Below, in pieces: positions 51,541 to 63,551 of a stretch of 64,000 nucleotides of DNA. The notes beneath the pieces are model-generated. The model made no database searches. It was given only the letters and a program-made list of their open reading frames with translations, and was not told the DNA's origin. The position numbers and the translations under genes are program-made. Source of the stretch: Oxytricha trifallax (taxonomy: Eukaryota; Ciliophora; Spirotrichea; Sporadotrichida; Oxytrichidae). The stretch lies in the NCBI GenBank assembly GCA_000711775.1, contig ARYC01017334.1:62001-126000 (forward strand), in the 5' to 3' direction. Each line of letters starts with the position of its first letter. Position 1 is the first letter of the stretch.

Positions 51541-52452
51541 ATGAAGATCAGAAGTGACAGATTGAGTGAAAAAGACTTTATACGATATAACGAGAATTCT
51601 GAAACAGCAAATGGGCCACCTCAGGAATCCATAACTCACCGATAAGAAAGAAATCTATCATAGATGAAAGACTTTTTGCTGCAATGAAAACTTCCACGGC
51701 TCTTAAAACTACTGCTGAGAGAATTCATCATATGATTAGAAGGAAAAGCGTGATACAAATTAAATTGCAGCTTAAATTCAGCTAATTCGAATTAGGCTTT
51801 TCCTTAAAATGAAGAGATGTGCAAAAAGGTTATGATGAGGGCATATAATTGAGAAGTGAAATAAAGTTGCTATCATTTCTCTGCCTCTGTGACTCGCTGA
51901 TTAGTAACTTCCCTTTTACTAAAATCTCTCCAGCTGATTTGAGTGGTGTAAGTATTCTACCCCTAGAAGCATGCTTTCCTACTTTTTTTTTTGCAATACT
52001 AAAAATGCCTTAATGTCTTAGCGCAGGAAATTCAAAGTAAATATTACGTTACTCATTATGATGATCCCTAATTAGCGAAAAAAACTGCTGGGTAAAATTA
52101 TCTGTGGATAAAATATAACTACTTGTCAACTCATCTAGCTTCCTTGAAATGGTAGAGATAAATTGATTTTCCTTAAAAAGTTAAAGAACAATGCACATGT
52201 CTATAGAATCAAATTTTCTTGTCCTCCATTTTTGTATAACATTTGATTATTACTCAACAGAATCTGAAATATTCATCTCAAATGGATCGAATGATATGGT
52301 TTAAATACATTCTAATTTTACAAAAAATCGATTAGCTGTCTTTTAAGGGAATGATACATAACTATATGCAGAAATTAGATGATTATCATGAAAAGAAATT
52401 GATGCAAAGTTAGAAATTATGTCAAAAATCATCAAACATACAAAAGACTTGA
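51541..52452 (+). pseudogene. Unidentified plus-strand gene relic
   Basis: From an ATG at 51541 (MKIRSDRLSEKDFIRYNENS) it runs through SPIRKKSIIDERLFAAMKTS and HHMIRRKSVIQIKLQ, then RDVQKGYDEGIQLRSEIKLL, then a 140-codon open stretch with YYVTHYDDPQLAKKTAGQNY ending at TGA 52450-52452. Two or three shifts. Purine-rich codons and many TAA/TAG-as-Gln support coding. It sits where a T3 kinase gene would be expected, but I see no kinase or finger motif. Confidence 0.4.
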
Positions 52453-52459
52453 GCGTTTA

Positions 52460-54155
52460 GATTGTATCATTTAATCACTACCATTATACAAGTAGATATT
52501 ATTTTTTGCATGTAAAAGTATTGAAATAATTAAATGATTTGTATTTTATTATTGTTTTACCCATTTTTTATATTCTTCTATATATATATATATATATATT
52601 CAGAGGAATTTTACCGATTGCTTCTAAGATTATGTTGGAGGGCTGACAATTAGAATATATTTTGTTTGTAATTATTAATTTTTAATCTGTTTTACTCATA
52701 AATTTTTGTTTAAACACCTAAAATAATTAATTAACTTAAAAATGAAACAAGAAATAGAAAGTGAATTAAAAAATAACTCTTTGAAAAAAAATTACTCTCA
52801 ACTTAAAAATTGTACACATATCCAATCACCATATTAATTATTTAGAAAAGAAATAATATTGATATGTTTTATTTTATGATAGTACGAATTATTTAAATAT
52901 TTAAATGATTTATACTATGTAATTAAATTTATGAATTATGAACTCATAATATAAATAATTTCAAGCCTATTAAATTGAAAACTGGGCTCTTGAAGCTTAA
53001 AATTATAATTGCCTTAAACAAGTTATTAATTTTTGCATCTAATGACAATAAAACACTTGATATAATAATATAGAATGAAAAGAAATAACATTAAAAACAG
53101 AGAATGTGAAATCTCTAATTTATATTTATTTGATCTTTATCCAATATATTATATCAATCTAAATATTTAGATTAACATACATCCATCATGTATATTATAA
53201 TTTATTTATATTAAATATTAAATAGAATATAAAACTTCAAAAAGAAATGATTACACAAGATAGCTTATTAATGATAACTAATTATAATAAAGCCTGAAAT
53301 TTTTCTTCCATTTAGATAAAAAAAGAATATGATGAAATTAATAAAATTTTTAAAATACTCTAAAAGGCTAAAATAAATCGAAATAAAAAATAGTATAGTA
53401 ATTTTTATCTCAAATTAGAACTATTTTCTTAAATTATTGTAAGATGTTTTACTTTACTTTCATTCATTCTAATAATTTAAGGGTGTTTAATTCAATAAAA
53501 AGTCAGACAAGTTTCCGTATATAGCTTTTCTTCAATGTGATATTCTATAGCAGCTGCAAGAAAACAAGGATATAAAAGCTTTTTGTACTCATCTAAACAT
53601 ATTGAATGTTCTTCAAAATATCTAAAAGATTTTTGTTTTATAAAAAAAAATATGTGAAAACTATCACAAATTTAATCTTGGAATGATTAATGAAACATTT
53701 CATAATTGATAAGGACTTTCTTAATTTATTTAATGGTTAACTCTGAATATTTGCTACATAAGTATTGCTACTTACTATAATAAATTATTTTTGCTATTTA
53801 TCATAAAATTTTTATTTTAACTGAAATTTTATCTTACCAGTCATCAGATTATCACAATAGTATTTATATTAATTTTTTAATTTTAAATACTTAGTATGAC
53901 AATAACCCATCCATAAAAAATATTTCCAAGAATTCTTATTTTAATCATTCAAATTATTTAAATAAAAAGATCCTTAATATAAAAAATAATATTAAACTAA
54001 TCATAAAAATCTAGACAAGTAAATATAACATTTTGGAATTTGCAATCATAATTCCACCAGATTTATAAAAAGCAGTAAGTTTGTTTCAATATTTTTCTAT
54101 ATATAAGATGCACTTAGAAAATAGTTAAATATATGATTTTGAAACTTTAATTATT
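52460..54155. other. AT-rich spacer, no gene seen
   Basis: Contains a (TA)n run at 52579-52599. Nothing else supported. Confidence 0.5.
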
Positions 54156-54157
54156 TA

Positions 54158-54202
54158 TAAAAATCTGAGAAAAATAAGTAGGTTGATATAATTAATCAAA
54201 GA
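54158..54202 (+). repeat. T4 left terminal inverted repeat
   Basis: Starts TAAAAATCTGAGAAAAATAA, matched in inverse orientation at 58025-58069. The first 25 bp are identical, the next ~20 imperfect (both include ATAATTAATCAA). Confidence 0.85.
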
Positions 54203-54203
54203 A

Positions 54204-55708
54204 TCAGTTTAAAAAATACTTTTTACTATTTTCTTTAACTATGGTAAAGATGCCACTTTAAATAAAATCTGAACTAATATACTCTAAAATATTTTCACTA
54301 TAATTTTCAAAACTCTTGTCTGTCTTTTCTGTGTATCGATGCCATTCTTCAAAGTTGTAAGTAGTTTATTCTAAGTTTTTTTAATTTTTTCCATATCTTC
54401 ATTCTAACCGTAATGACAATAAAGGGATCGCTATCTTCAATTTCTTTTAAATCCACATAGTGCTAGTAAAACGTTAAAGATATGGCTGCAGTTAAGGATC
54501 TCTATTTTAAAAAGAAGCATTACTATAATTTGATAGGAAATTTTAGTTCATTTAGCCAAAAGTGACTTTAATATTGTTTGGAGTTAAGAATCTATGTACG
54601 ATGCCTAGTAAGTGAAGTTCTTCAACTGCATCTATTATCTAAAATAAGTATTTTCTTACTTAAAATTAGGAAAGCTTAGTTTATATCTACTATTCAAATG
54701 ATATATCAAAGTTCAATCTTTTAATATAAATTGCTTATTCATCCAAGAATACACCAAAAGTTTGTCATAGTAGTTTTGAACTTATGGCAGAATATGCCGC
54801 ATAACTTTGAATTCATTCCATAAGAAAATTGTCAAGTTCTAGATATTATTGAGCTCTTGGAATTCAAGAGTTAATGTACAACCTTCTATATACTCAAATT
54901 TTGTTTTGCCATTGAATGGAATATTTGAGTCAAGTGAAAGTTCAAGAATCATTGCTATCTCATAATTAACAGACCCTATTAATTTTAATTTGAAAGTTTT
55001 CTTTTATCTTTCAATTACATCACTAATAAACATAGTTTTACTGGTAATGTTTGTTTCAATAATTTTCAAGCTTTAGCTTGAGTGTTATGATTAATCACAT
55101 AACTAATCCTTTTCTTCCCTTTAATTTTTAATTTTACTTATTTTTATTCTTCCTGATCGCTGCTCAAAATAATTTTATTTCTTAAACTTTGTTCTGTTTT
55201 GATGATTTAATAAATAATTTAAAAGTTTTAAAATTATGTAAGCTTATTATGTTTGAATAACCAGCAGCCAAAATTCTTGTCCATTGTGATTACTTAAGTG
55301 AATAAAAAGTTTTTATTTTAAAATGAATAGAGACTTTGCTTTTGCTTTTAAACAAATAAGGCAAGTATATTTTCCTCCAAGTTTTAGTTAAATAAGCTTT
55401 ACATTTTCTCTCTGATGTACCAACATATGCCTCTTCACCTTAAGGGATGTGTAAACAAGAGAACATAATTAACATTATATTTGAGTTGGGGGTTTCTTTG
55501 ATTTATTCTGGGCACGAGGTGATCTCCTCTATTGCCATTTAGAATTGTATTATTAGTATTCTTCGTCGCCCATTTTTATTGGTTTTTAATTATGTCTTTA
55601 ACTTAATTATGAAGCGTTGACTTCATCTAAGTTTGATTTATCGTCTTTATCACTCTGGTTACTTCCATCACTAGATAAAGACAATTAACTTGATGAATTA
55701 TTTCTCAT
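54204..55708 (-). pseudogene. T4 zinc-finger/kinase protein, ~501 codons
   Basis: From an ATG at 55708 (MRNNSSSQLSLSSDGSNQSD) an acidic/Ser-rich leader precedes finger 1, CQLCSLVYTSLKVKRHMLVH, a textbook C2H2, and finger 2, YTCLICLKAK...FIHLSNH. This part is open for about 165 codons with many TAA/TAG as Gln. The kinase domain has TKFEYIEGC, WNEFKVMRHI (helix C-like), then after a shift FQIIDAVEELHLLGIVHR, continuing FLTPNNIKV. The catalytic Asp of HRD is Phe here, so activity is doubtful. The tail ends KENSKKYFLN at TGA 54206-54204. Predicted ~57 kDa, the size of the TBE zinc-finger/kinase protein. At least two shifts/TGAs. Confidence 0.85.
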
Positions 55709-56279
55709 ATTTATTTATTGTTTACTTAATTTAACATGCCTATTAAATATAAGTAATTAAAAGTTTGTGGGTCTTAATGATTTATAAATATAATTAGCTA
55801 ATGTAAGCATAAATAATTATGTTTCAGAAAGATTCCTGTATAGAATCTTATAGGCTACTGAAAAAGAGTCGTGATAAAAATCTATGAATAGTTAATGACT
55901 CCTGGAAACCATTTGAAAGGTTCCTTATAATTATGTGAACATTAATAATTTTTAATAAAATAAAATATTTAATTATGTATAAATAATTTATTTCCTATTA
56001 ATTTTTTACCACTAGATAACACAATCATAGAATCATTTCAACTTTTAATTAATTGCTTAGAAATTTGTTTAATCTCTTCGAGCTGTTTAATTATGTTTAC
56101 ATTAAAATTTTTAACCAATATATTTAATTTATTTATGTCCTTAAAGTTAATTTATCCAATTAAATTTATTTAAATTAAAATTTCGTACATTAATTTGTAA
56201 CATACCATATAACCTTATTAAAGAATAAGAACATAAATAAAATTCAAATTAATTCATCACAAAATATCGTGAACATAAA

Positions 56280-57030
56280 TTAAAGGGACTTAGACGGGAG
56301 CCTGAAAACTAAGCAGGATTGGTCTAATCACTTAAAATATTCACTTAAGTCTTCTTCGCTTAACCATTCTAGTGGGATATCATCTGCCCTAATATAAGCG
56401 CACTAGCATGAAATTCATAAAAGATGTCCTCGCTTCTAGCAAAAAACTACCTAAATCAGCAGATGTTTTTTATGTCAACGTACCAAACTATCCTGAACTC
56501 ATTTTCGCGAACATATTCAAATATGTCAAGCAAGATTAAGCGTTCAGCAGGTTTGGGTATATACTATGATGTCAAGGATCTTTTATACAAGAATATTTTC
56601 TTTAAAGTCATGGGAACAATCAAAAACGAATGGTTGACATAAAGAGTTATGTCGCAGTAAGCTGCTATAAATACAATACTAGATGAAAAATATAAAATGG
56701 GAGTCAATTAAGATAATTGAAGAGTTTTTAAGGGAAATACAGTCTGTCCCTCACTTTTCAAGTAAATTAACATCAATATTTATCTCTTTATAGAAAAGAA
56801 GGGTAAAGCACTCTTAATGATTAAAATTAAGACATTAGGTCGAAAACAGCAGAAAAAACGAAAGCGCTGTGAGATCCCTAGCACTGTAGATAAGCAACAA
56901 CAACTAAATGAGGTAAACATAAATGAATATGTTCACAAGGGAATACAAAATGATAATGAGGAGCCCGCCAGCAAAAAAAATACAAATGAATTAGTGACAA
57001 AAATATTTATGTTGCTTTTTTTATAATAAA
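56280..57030 (+). pseudogene. T4 conserved ~200-residue protein (gene A)
   Basis: The upstream part KQDWSNHLKYSLK (family D-W-Y-N-H-L) and YHLP...RTS lead into MKFIKDVLASSKKLPKSADV (ATG at 56408), FYVNVPNYPEL, a TGA, then YDVKDLLYKNIFFKVMGTI and KNEWLTQRVMSQQ, and in a third block FIEKKGKALLMIKIKTLG with RKQQKKRKR and an acidic end EEPASKKN. All blocks match T3 in order. No known domain; the basic QQKKRK tail may be a nuclear signal (inference). The frame runs on towards the convergent transposase gene without a clear stop. Confidence 0.75.
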
Positions 57031-57092
57031 TTAACTTAACTTTAAATAAACTCATTAGTTTTAATTAAGGAAACTTAAACATTGCTTTTCAC

Positions 57093-57960
57093 TCATTTGA
57101 CAATCATTTATGTCAATTGACTTAATTGATTTACAACTTATAAAAAATTTTGTTTATTTGTGATTTTAAACTAATGTTTAATTAAATATTTTTTATATTC
57201 CCTTTTGACTCTTGAAAATAAATTCTCTATACAATTATACTTTGAAGAATGAGGTGCATTAAATAAAAGTTGCCACCCATTAGCTTCAACCTGTTCTTTT
57301 AATATCTTGAAATGATGAGCTCTCAGATTGTTACGAAATATTGTCAAAGACTTTGATTTATAGTTGCATATAATTCTTGAATTACTTATAAAAGATCATC
57401 AATCTTAATTGTTTTTTCACAACTCTGAATCCTTCAAGCTCAAACTAAGAGCTAATGATAACCACTGCAGCAAATGTGTCTAATTTTTTCCTTCTTTAAA
57501 TAGTGTCTAATTAGAGTATTTATGGACCCAAGTTTTATAATTTATTGTATGAGTTATAAATATAGTTTCATCTAAATAGACATTTTTAATCCTTATTTTA
57601 TAAGTTGCCTTTTATATTTTGTAAAATCATTATCAGTCCTAGATTCCTTAAATCTATTCCCATGATATTTATAAATTCTAAGTAAAGTCGTTGGTGGCAA
57701 CTTTTATTAAATTATAGTTCTTTATTTTAAAGAGAGCAACATCTATTCCTTCAAAGTATCTTTAGAAATCAGATAAGCTAATTATTAATCTGTAATGTTT
57801 ATTTTATTCCCATTAATCTTATTTTAGCTAGTTTTTTCCTCTTTAATTCTTTTTTTATTGTTTATACTGTTTTTCAGGTATCTTAAATAAGGAGGAAATT
57901 TATTTTACTGTAGCAAAAACTCATAAGTTTTAATGATACTGCTTATCACGAAACATTAAT
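57093..57960 (-). pseudogene. T4 DDE transposase
   Basis: The amino-terminal part INITDQQLAYLISKDTLKEQ, LLSLKQRTIIQQKLPPTTLL and RIYKYHGNRFK resembles the helix-turn-helix and linker of IS630/Tc1 transposases. Then NVYLDETIFITHTINYKTW (first D), FAAVVIISSQFELEGF, a block 2 in which the DN is altered (FRNNLRAHHFKILKEQVEAN), and LLFNAPHSSKYNCIENLFSR (E). The end is TGA 57095-57093. Three or so shifts. About 285 codons; the family range is 280-360. Confidence 0.83.
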
Positions 57961-58024
57961 AGGCATATTATTTTATAATTTTTGAGGTTATATTTAATTC
58001 AGCTTCATTTTTAATCAATTTATA

Positions 58025-58069
58025 ATCTTGATTAATTATACAATCCTACTTATTTTTCTCAGATTTTTA
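58025..58069 (-). repeat. T4 right terminal inverted repeat
   Basis: Complement of the left repeat; outermost bases CTCAGATTTTTA, followed by TA at 58070-58071. Confidence 0.85.
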
Positions 58070-58074
58070 TAATT

Positions 58075-60500
58075 ATATGCTAAACCATTCTAATTTTTCA
58101 TTCTTTAATTCTAATTACGAATTTAACTTTTAGGTTAATTTGAATGTATGAATTCTTAGAATTTTCTAAAATATATAAAAGATTAAATTCATTGTAGTTT
58201 AAAATGCTTTCTTCAATAATAAAAATTCCAATATACTATTTAAAAAGGAAATAATGTCTATTTTAAAACACTTAATGATATATAATCTGTATATCAATAT
58301 TAAAGCATATTTATTCTCAACTAAATTTGAATTAAAAACTGTAAAATAAATTTATTTGCATAAAATTTTTTCTTCGGATAAATGGATTAACACTAATTTT
58401 AAACATTTTTTATAAAACCCCATTAGTATTATTATAGATAAAATAGGTAGTAATAGAAATATAAATAATGAAGAAATTTAAATCAGTGTTGATATTATTT
58501 TTAAATTTAAAAAAATTCTCAAAGTGATTAATATATAATAAGCAAATATTTTTAAATATTTAAATTAATCAAAAACTTTTAATTCCTTTAAATTATAATA
58601 TTTGGTTTTCGTCCATAACACAATTTCCATTGTTGATACTTTAAAGGTTAAGTTTATCTCTAATTTTTTTCCTCAATTGAGTCTCCTTCTCAATACGTGT
58701 GAGAGAAATACTTTTTATTCTTTAGGTTTTCTTATAGTAAAATTCACTTAAACTAAAAACTGTTACTCTCATATGTAAAAGAAAATCGCATATACAAAAT
58801 CTCTCTCTAAAAAAAAAATTAAATTCTCAAAATGATATATTTAAAGTCAAAATATGATAGTAAGATTACAATATTAATACTTTGTTCAGATTTGAAAAGA
58901 AATGATTTTAATTCATAAAGGAAGAGTTCGAATCCTTTTGGGACAGTCTTTTTTTAGAATAAGTTTGAAATAAAACAATTTGATTAATCTAGTTCAATAA
59001 AGTTTAATTATAAATTTAACAATTTCCTTAATATTGATCATAAATCATTGAAAATAAAAAGTTATTTAGAATTAGGAATTAACGTATTATATTTATATAT
59101 TTCATGATTAAAATTAAAATGGATATTAAAGATGCAGATCTGTTATAGAATCTACTTTAAACTCCATGAGTAACAATAAAATAACTATCAAGTAAGTAAG
59201 TAAATTTTGAATAATTTATTCTAAAATTTTATAATCAACACTGAAGATTATCATTAGGAAGAAGAATTAACTTTATAGTAAATAAATTATTATATAGACG
59301 TTTAAAATTACAGAGTGAAAATCATATAGTAAATGACAGAGAAACTGCGAAAATTTTAAACATACTAAAATTAGCTTAAAATAACTATCAATACCTAGTC
59401 TTCTTATAATCAGAATCGATTTAGGAAGTTTAAATATATATAAATATAAACACACAATATTAAATCTAATTGTGTTTTTGACTTAAAGAGAGAGAGAGAG
59501 AAAATTCAGCTAATTTATTTCGTTTTATGTTTACTTAAATATACATATAATTACTTATTATAAATCATTGCAGTTTTTTGTATTTTAAAATTACTTAAAT
59601 TTACGATTGTTTTATATATTATCAATACTACTAATTTTATGCTTTTATATAAATGTATTTATTGTGATATTTCTTATCAATTTTTTAATGTGTTTTTATT
59701 TCTTATATTCCGTTAATCATTTAGCCATGCGTACTATTTTTAAAGATATATCAAATTATATATATATATATATATACAGTATTTGATATCAACTCTTTCT
59801 ATTATTTCTTTCTCTTAGTTTGTATAGTCTAAATTATAATAAATATTTAATTTAGATTGCTTTGAAATTCTTTTATATTAAATTAGTGTAAATGTAATTT
59901 TTATGAATTATTTAATTTTTAATTGAACATGCGAAAGATTATCAAGTCGTTATATATAAGTATCAATTTGATATTTTTATTTTATGTTTCTTAAAATGAA
60001 TCAATTTGACTTTTAAATTAAATTTTTGATTAATTTTTCAAATGAGTTAAGTAGAGGAAGGAAGAAATAATTATAAACTACTAAAATAATAATTATTAGA
60101 ATAGAATAAAATATTAATTGATGATTAATCATAGATCTTAAATTATAAAGTCATTTCAAAATTTATCAAAAATAAAGAAATAAAGTAACTCATCTAACAA
60201 CAAAAAGGTTTTATCATTTACATCCAGTTTCTACAATCTATATTTAGCTTTTTTAAATTATTCAAAATAAGTTTATAGGATCACAAATGATTTTTAAATT
60301 TTGATTAATTATTTGTAAAATTTTTAAATTATTTTTTCTCATTTATAGATATAATTTAATTATACTATAATCCTTTCAACAAATAAGTTTAAAATACTAT
60401 CTCAAAATTTATTTATTCTTAAGAAGAGATTTAAAATATTGAACAAGATTGATAATATAATCATGATCGGCTACAGTAAAAAATTTTAATTTAATTAAAC
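58075..60500. other. AT-rich spacer, no gene seen
   Basis: Includes (AG)n at 59486-59501 and (TA)n at 59757-59775. GAGTTCGAATCC at 58926 looks like an isolated T-arm but no tRNA surrounds it. Confidence 0.5.
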
Positions 60501-60504
60501 TGAG

Positions 60505-61120
60505 ATGCAACATGGAGAGGAACAATTCGTTGATCCGGAGGATAGCGGAGTTCTTGTTATTCCAATATAAATAATTAAGTTTTAGAGCTTTTAGGCCAAC
60601 AATCCTTTCAAATATTCTCTAATATTTAGATCAACATTCAAAGAAGGTATTTGTTAATCTTCAGTGTAAAAGGTCTGCCAAATTTTAAATGAAATCGGTA
60701 AATCTGGAGTACAAGAAAATAGGATTAAAAAGGGGAGGAAAGCAACTTAGAATGGAGAATTCTGAGTTTAAATGAATAAGTTAAGAGCTAAAGAATGATA
60801 AAATGCAAAAATTAATCGAAAGAGATTACTATAAACTCAAAAAGTAAGAGAAAACTTGAGAGAGAGAATAAAAAATGTTTGGGAGCTAAATGAAAAAGAT
60901 AGAAAGATTCATTGAAGACAATGAGTGAGAAACCATTAATCTTGTGAATAAATAAGGAAGGCAAGACTGAACGAGAGCGATGATATCAACTTTCTATAAT
61001 GACTCAAGAAAAGGAGAGAAAGTAGTCAAAAATATAACGAAGAGACAATTAGAGAGAGAGTTGCAAAAACATGACAAAAATGACAAAAAAACTTTAAGCT
61101 AGAAAAGGAAGGGATTAAAT
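60505..61120 (+). pseudogene. Coding relic with DPEDSG, charged tail
   Basis: From an ATG at 60505 an 86-codon frame (MQHGEEQFVDPEDSGVLVIP, later VQKVCQILNEIGKSGVQENR) ends at TGA 60763-60765. Downstream, shifted frames give lysine/glutamate-rich, coiled-coil-like stretches (KMQKLIERDYYKLKKQEK; RQLERELQKHDKNDKK). The DPEDSG block matches the minus-strand relic near 46.95 kb. Family unknown. Confidence 0.4.
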
Positions 61121-61337
61121 AGTTGGATCTGTGTAATGAGTTATATTTATGCAATGCTTTTATTTGAGATTGGTATATTTTAATTTTTAATTACTTTGCC
61201 TAAATTTTTTATCGCTAGCTATATTGTAAAAAAATATCTCTTAAAGTCTTTATCGCATTTTTAAATAATTTTGAATTTCTGTAAATGATAAACTAGTTAA
61301 ATAAAAATTGTGTATAAGAAAATATCTTTCTTGTTTT

Positions 61338-61816
61338 GGGGGGAAGTTTCCAGAACTATTTTTATTTATGTAAAATTTAATATATTTAACATAAATTCAA
61401 AAATCTAATATTTAAAACTCATTTAATATTTGAATAATATTGAGGTATAATTTTAAGAATAGTACCAGGAGTTTACATTTAACAACCATTAAAACTGAGA
61501 ACACTTGGAATCTATCTAAAATAATTAAGAAATATATTTTGTGGATTAATTCTAGCATATCATAGCAAAGTTTTCTTAGATGATTGGTTATCAGAAGAAA
61601 CGAGAAATTGCTTGAATGGGTTTTTTATCCATGCTATTAGAAATTTTGACTAATTCATTTATAGATTAAGTTTAATTAGAACAATGAAATAGACAGGAAG
61701 TTGATTATAGTTATTATAAAGATTAATTTAGTAAAAAATATAAAATTTTAAAAGAGCAGGAAACTTTCCTATAAAATTTTTTTTATTATAAACCAATGCA
61801 GGAAACTTCCTCTCCC
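61338..61816. mobile_element. 8-bp-TSD element G8, copy 4 (479 bp)
   Basis: Ends GGGGGGAAGTTTCC and GGAAACTTCCTCTCCC, with a second GCAGGAAACTTTCC unit near the right end. Flanked by identical CTTGTTTT (61330-61337, 61817-61824). Non-coding AT-rich interior resembling copies 2 and 3. Confidence 0.88.
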
Positions 61817-61824
61817 CTTGTTTT

Positions 61825-63545
61825 TTTATTAATTCATTTCAGTTATTAATTTTAATTTTTAAAAAATACATTTAGCCATGTATTAATTTTATAATAACAA
61901 GCTTATTTTTTAGAAATTACAATTAAATGTAATAAAACAAATACACAATCTTAATTTAAAATAATCACTTAAATGCTCAATTTATGAATTAATAATTTTT
62001 TCCAAATGATTTTATTATATAATACTAAATAACAATAAGTAAAATAAGAAAAAGTTTGATTTTCTCTTATTCATGGGTATTTAACAAGTCAATTTATTAA
62101 ATATTTTCATAAATTTTCCTTTTATATTAAAATTATATTTTTGAAAATAAGATAATTATTAAATATTATAAAACTTTACTAAAAAGAAAATAATTATCAA
62201 CATTAGGAATTAATTTTTGTCATTTCAATAAAATAATAAGATAATCTTTCTTTACTTTAATCAATTACTATATATAATAATGACTCATTTTTTATTTTTA
62301 TTGCTATATTCATTATAAACTTCTTTACAAAGTAAATATAATATTTTAATTTCAATTTATAAAAGTATAATATTAAAAGGATAAGAGGATATGAAATACT
62401 CAAATAAATATTTTAATGATAATTAAAGTTTTATTATTCTGTATATTTTGCTAATTGCTTAAAAATTATGACACTCATAGGAATCAAACCCATAAGTTTT
62501 AATTTAGAATCTTAATTTATGCCCATCAATTTCACTGTTCAATAGTGCTGTTTTATATCTTAATTGTGTTTTATGTTTTAAATAGCATTAAATTTAATGC
62601 ATAGTAATTTCAACAAACTGAAAAAGTAATTTTATGAATTTCTAAATTAGTTAGAAGAATATCTCATGCACTAAAAGAAAATATAGTTTAAGATATTTTT
62701 TGTATAATCCAGAAAAGCTAATAAACTAATTGGTTAAAAATCTAAGAAATAAACTGTCAAGTCATTAAAAAGAATTATAATAATTTGAACTTAATTTATT
62801 GAATTATAGAAGTGAAAATCAAAAAGAGGTAATGTAAAAGCAAGAAGGTAAAAAATTTAATATAAACTAGAGATTCAGTAAAATATTTTTTAATTTATAA
62901 TTATTTAATGAATAAAGCTTAAGAATGAATTTATACATCATATATTTTAGTAAATTTATTATAATCCCAAATTCTCTTTTAAATAATATCAATGGGGCTT
63001 TATAAAATTATGAACAAATTGTTAATTTCTTATTAAATTCATTAAATTATATTCTTTTTAACTGTGTTGTCGTTATGTTTATAAATGCAGCTATTCAATT
63101 ATAATATCTCAATAATTATAATTAATTTCTTTGTTATTATTTCAATATTCTTAAGCTTATACTGATTTAAAAAACAGAATATCCAGATTTCATAAACTAC
63201 AATCCTTATAATTTTTAGGTATGATAGGACAGATTCTAATATTATAATATTTCTCCTCCATTATCTTTATTATAATCAAAGTTAATGTTTTTTAAAATTA
63301 TATCACAAAATCTTAAAATTAACTATCATTTGAATAAAAATTATAATAAAAATTTATAATTACTAAACAAGAGAGTTTTTATTTTGCAAAAAGTGGGATA
63401 TTTGTTGAGACTAAGGTAATATATGCATTTATATATTATATAAACTCATTCTTTTTTTAGGAAAAATACTTAAACTCATATAAAAGATTATTTTTTCAGT
63501 AAATAAGGTGATTGAATAAAGTTAATTTCATATTTAACAAAATTA
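61825..63545. other. AT-rich spacer, no gene seen
   Basis: The kinase gene expected upstream of T5 gene A was not recognised here. A tRNA-like T-arm/acceptor (minus strand, near 62.47 kb) lacks a convincing rest. Confidence 0.4.
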
Positions 63546-63551
63546 AATAAA

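Larger units (their letters stand above)
54158..58069. mobile_element. T4: TBE-like three-gene transposon with both ends
   Basis: 3912 bp bounded by inverted repeats TAAAAATCTGAGAAAAATAA (continuing GTAGG, then a weaker match to about 45 bp) at 54158 and 58069, flanked by TA (54156-54157, 58070-58071). It holds the zinc-finger/kinase gene (-), gene A (+) and the DDE transposase (-). This is the type copy for the family. Size and gene set match the ~4-kb TBE transposons of stichotrich ciliates; the ends do not, having no telomeric repeats and TA rather than a 3-bp duplication. Confidence 0.85.

Noticed and set aside
58900-58970. Possible tRNA with GTTCGAATCC followed by a T-run; similar T-arms near 20,030 and 62,470 (minus)
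   Set aside because: No matching 5' acceptor strand, D-arm or anticodon arm could be drawn; isolated arms only.
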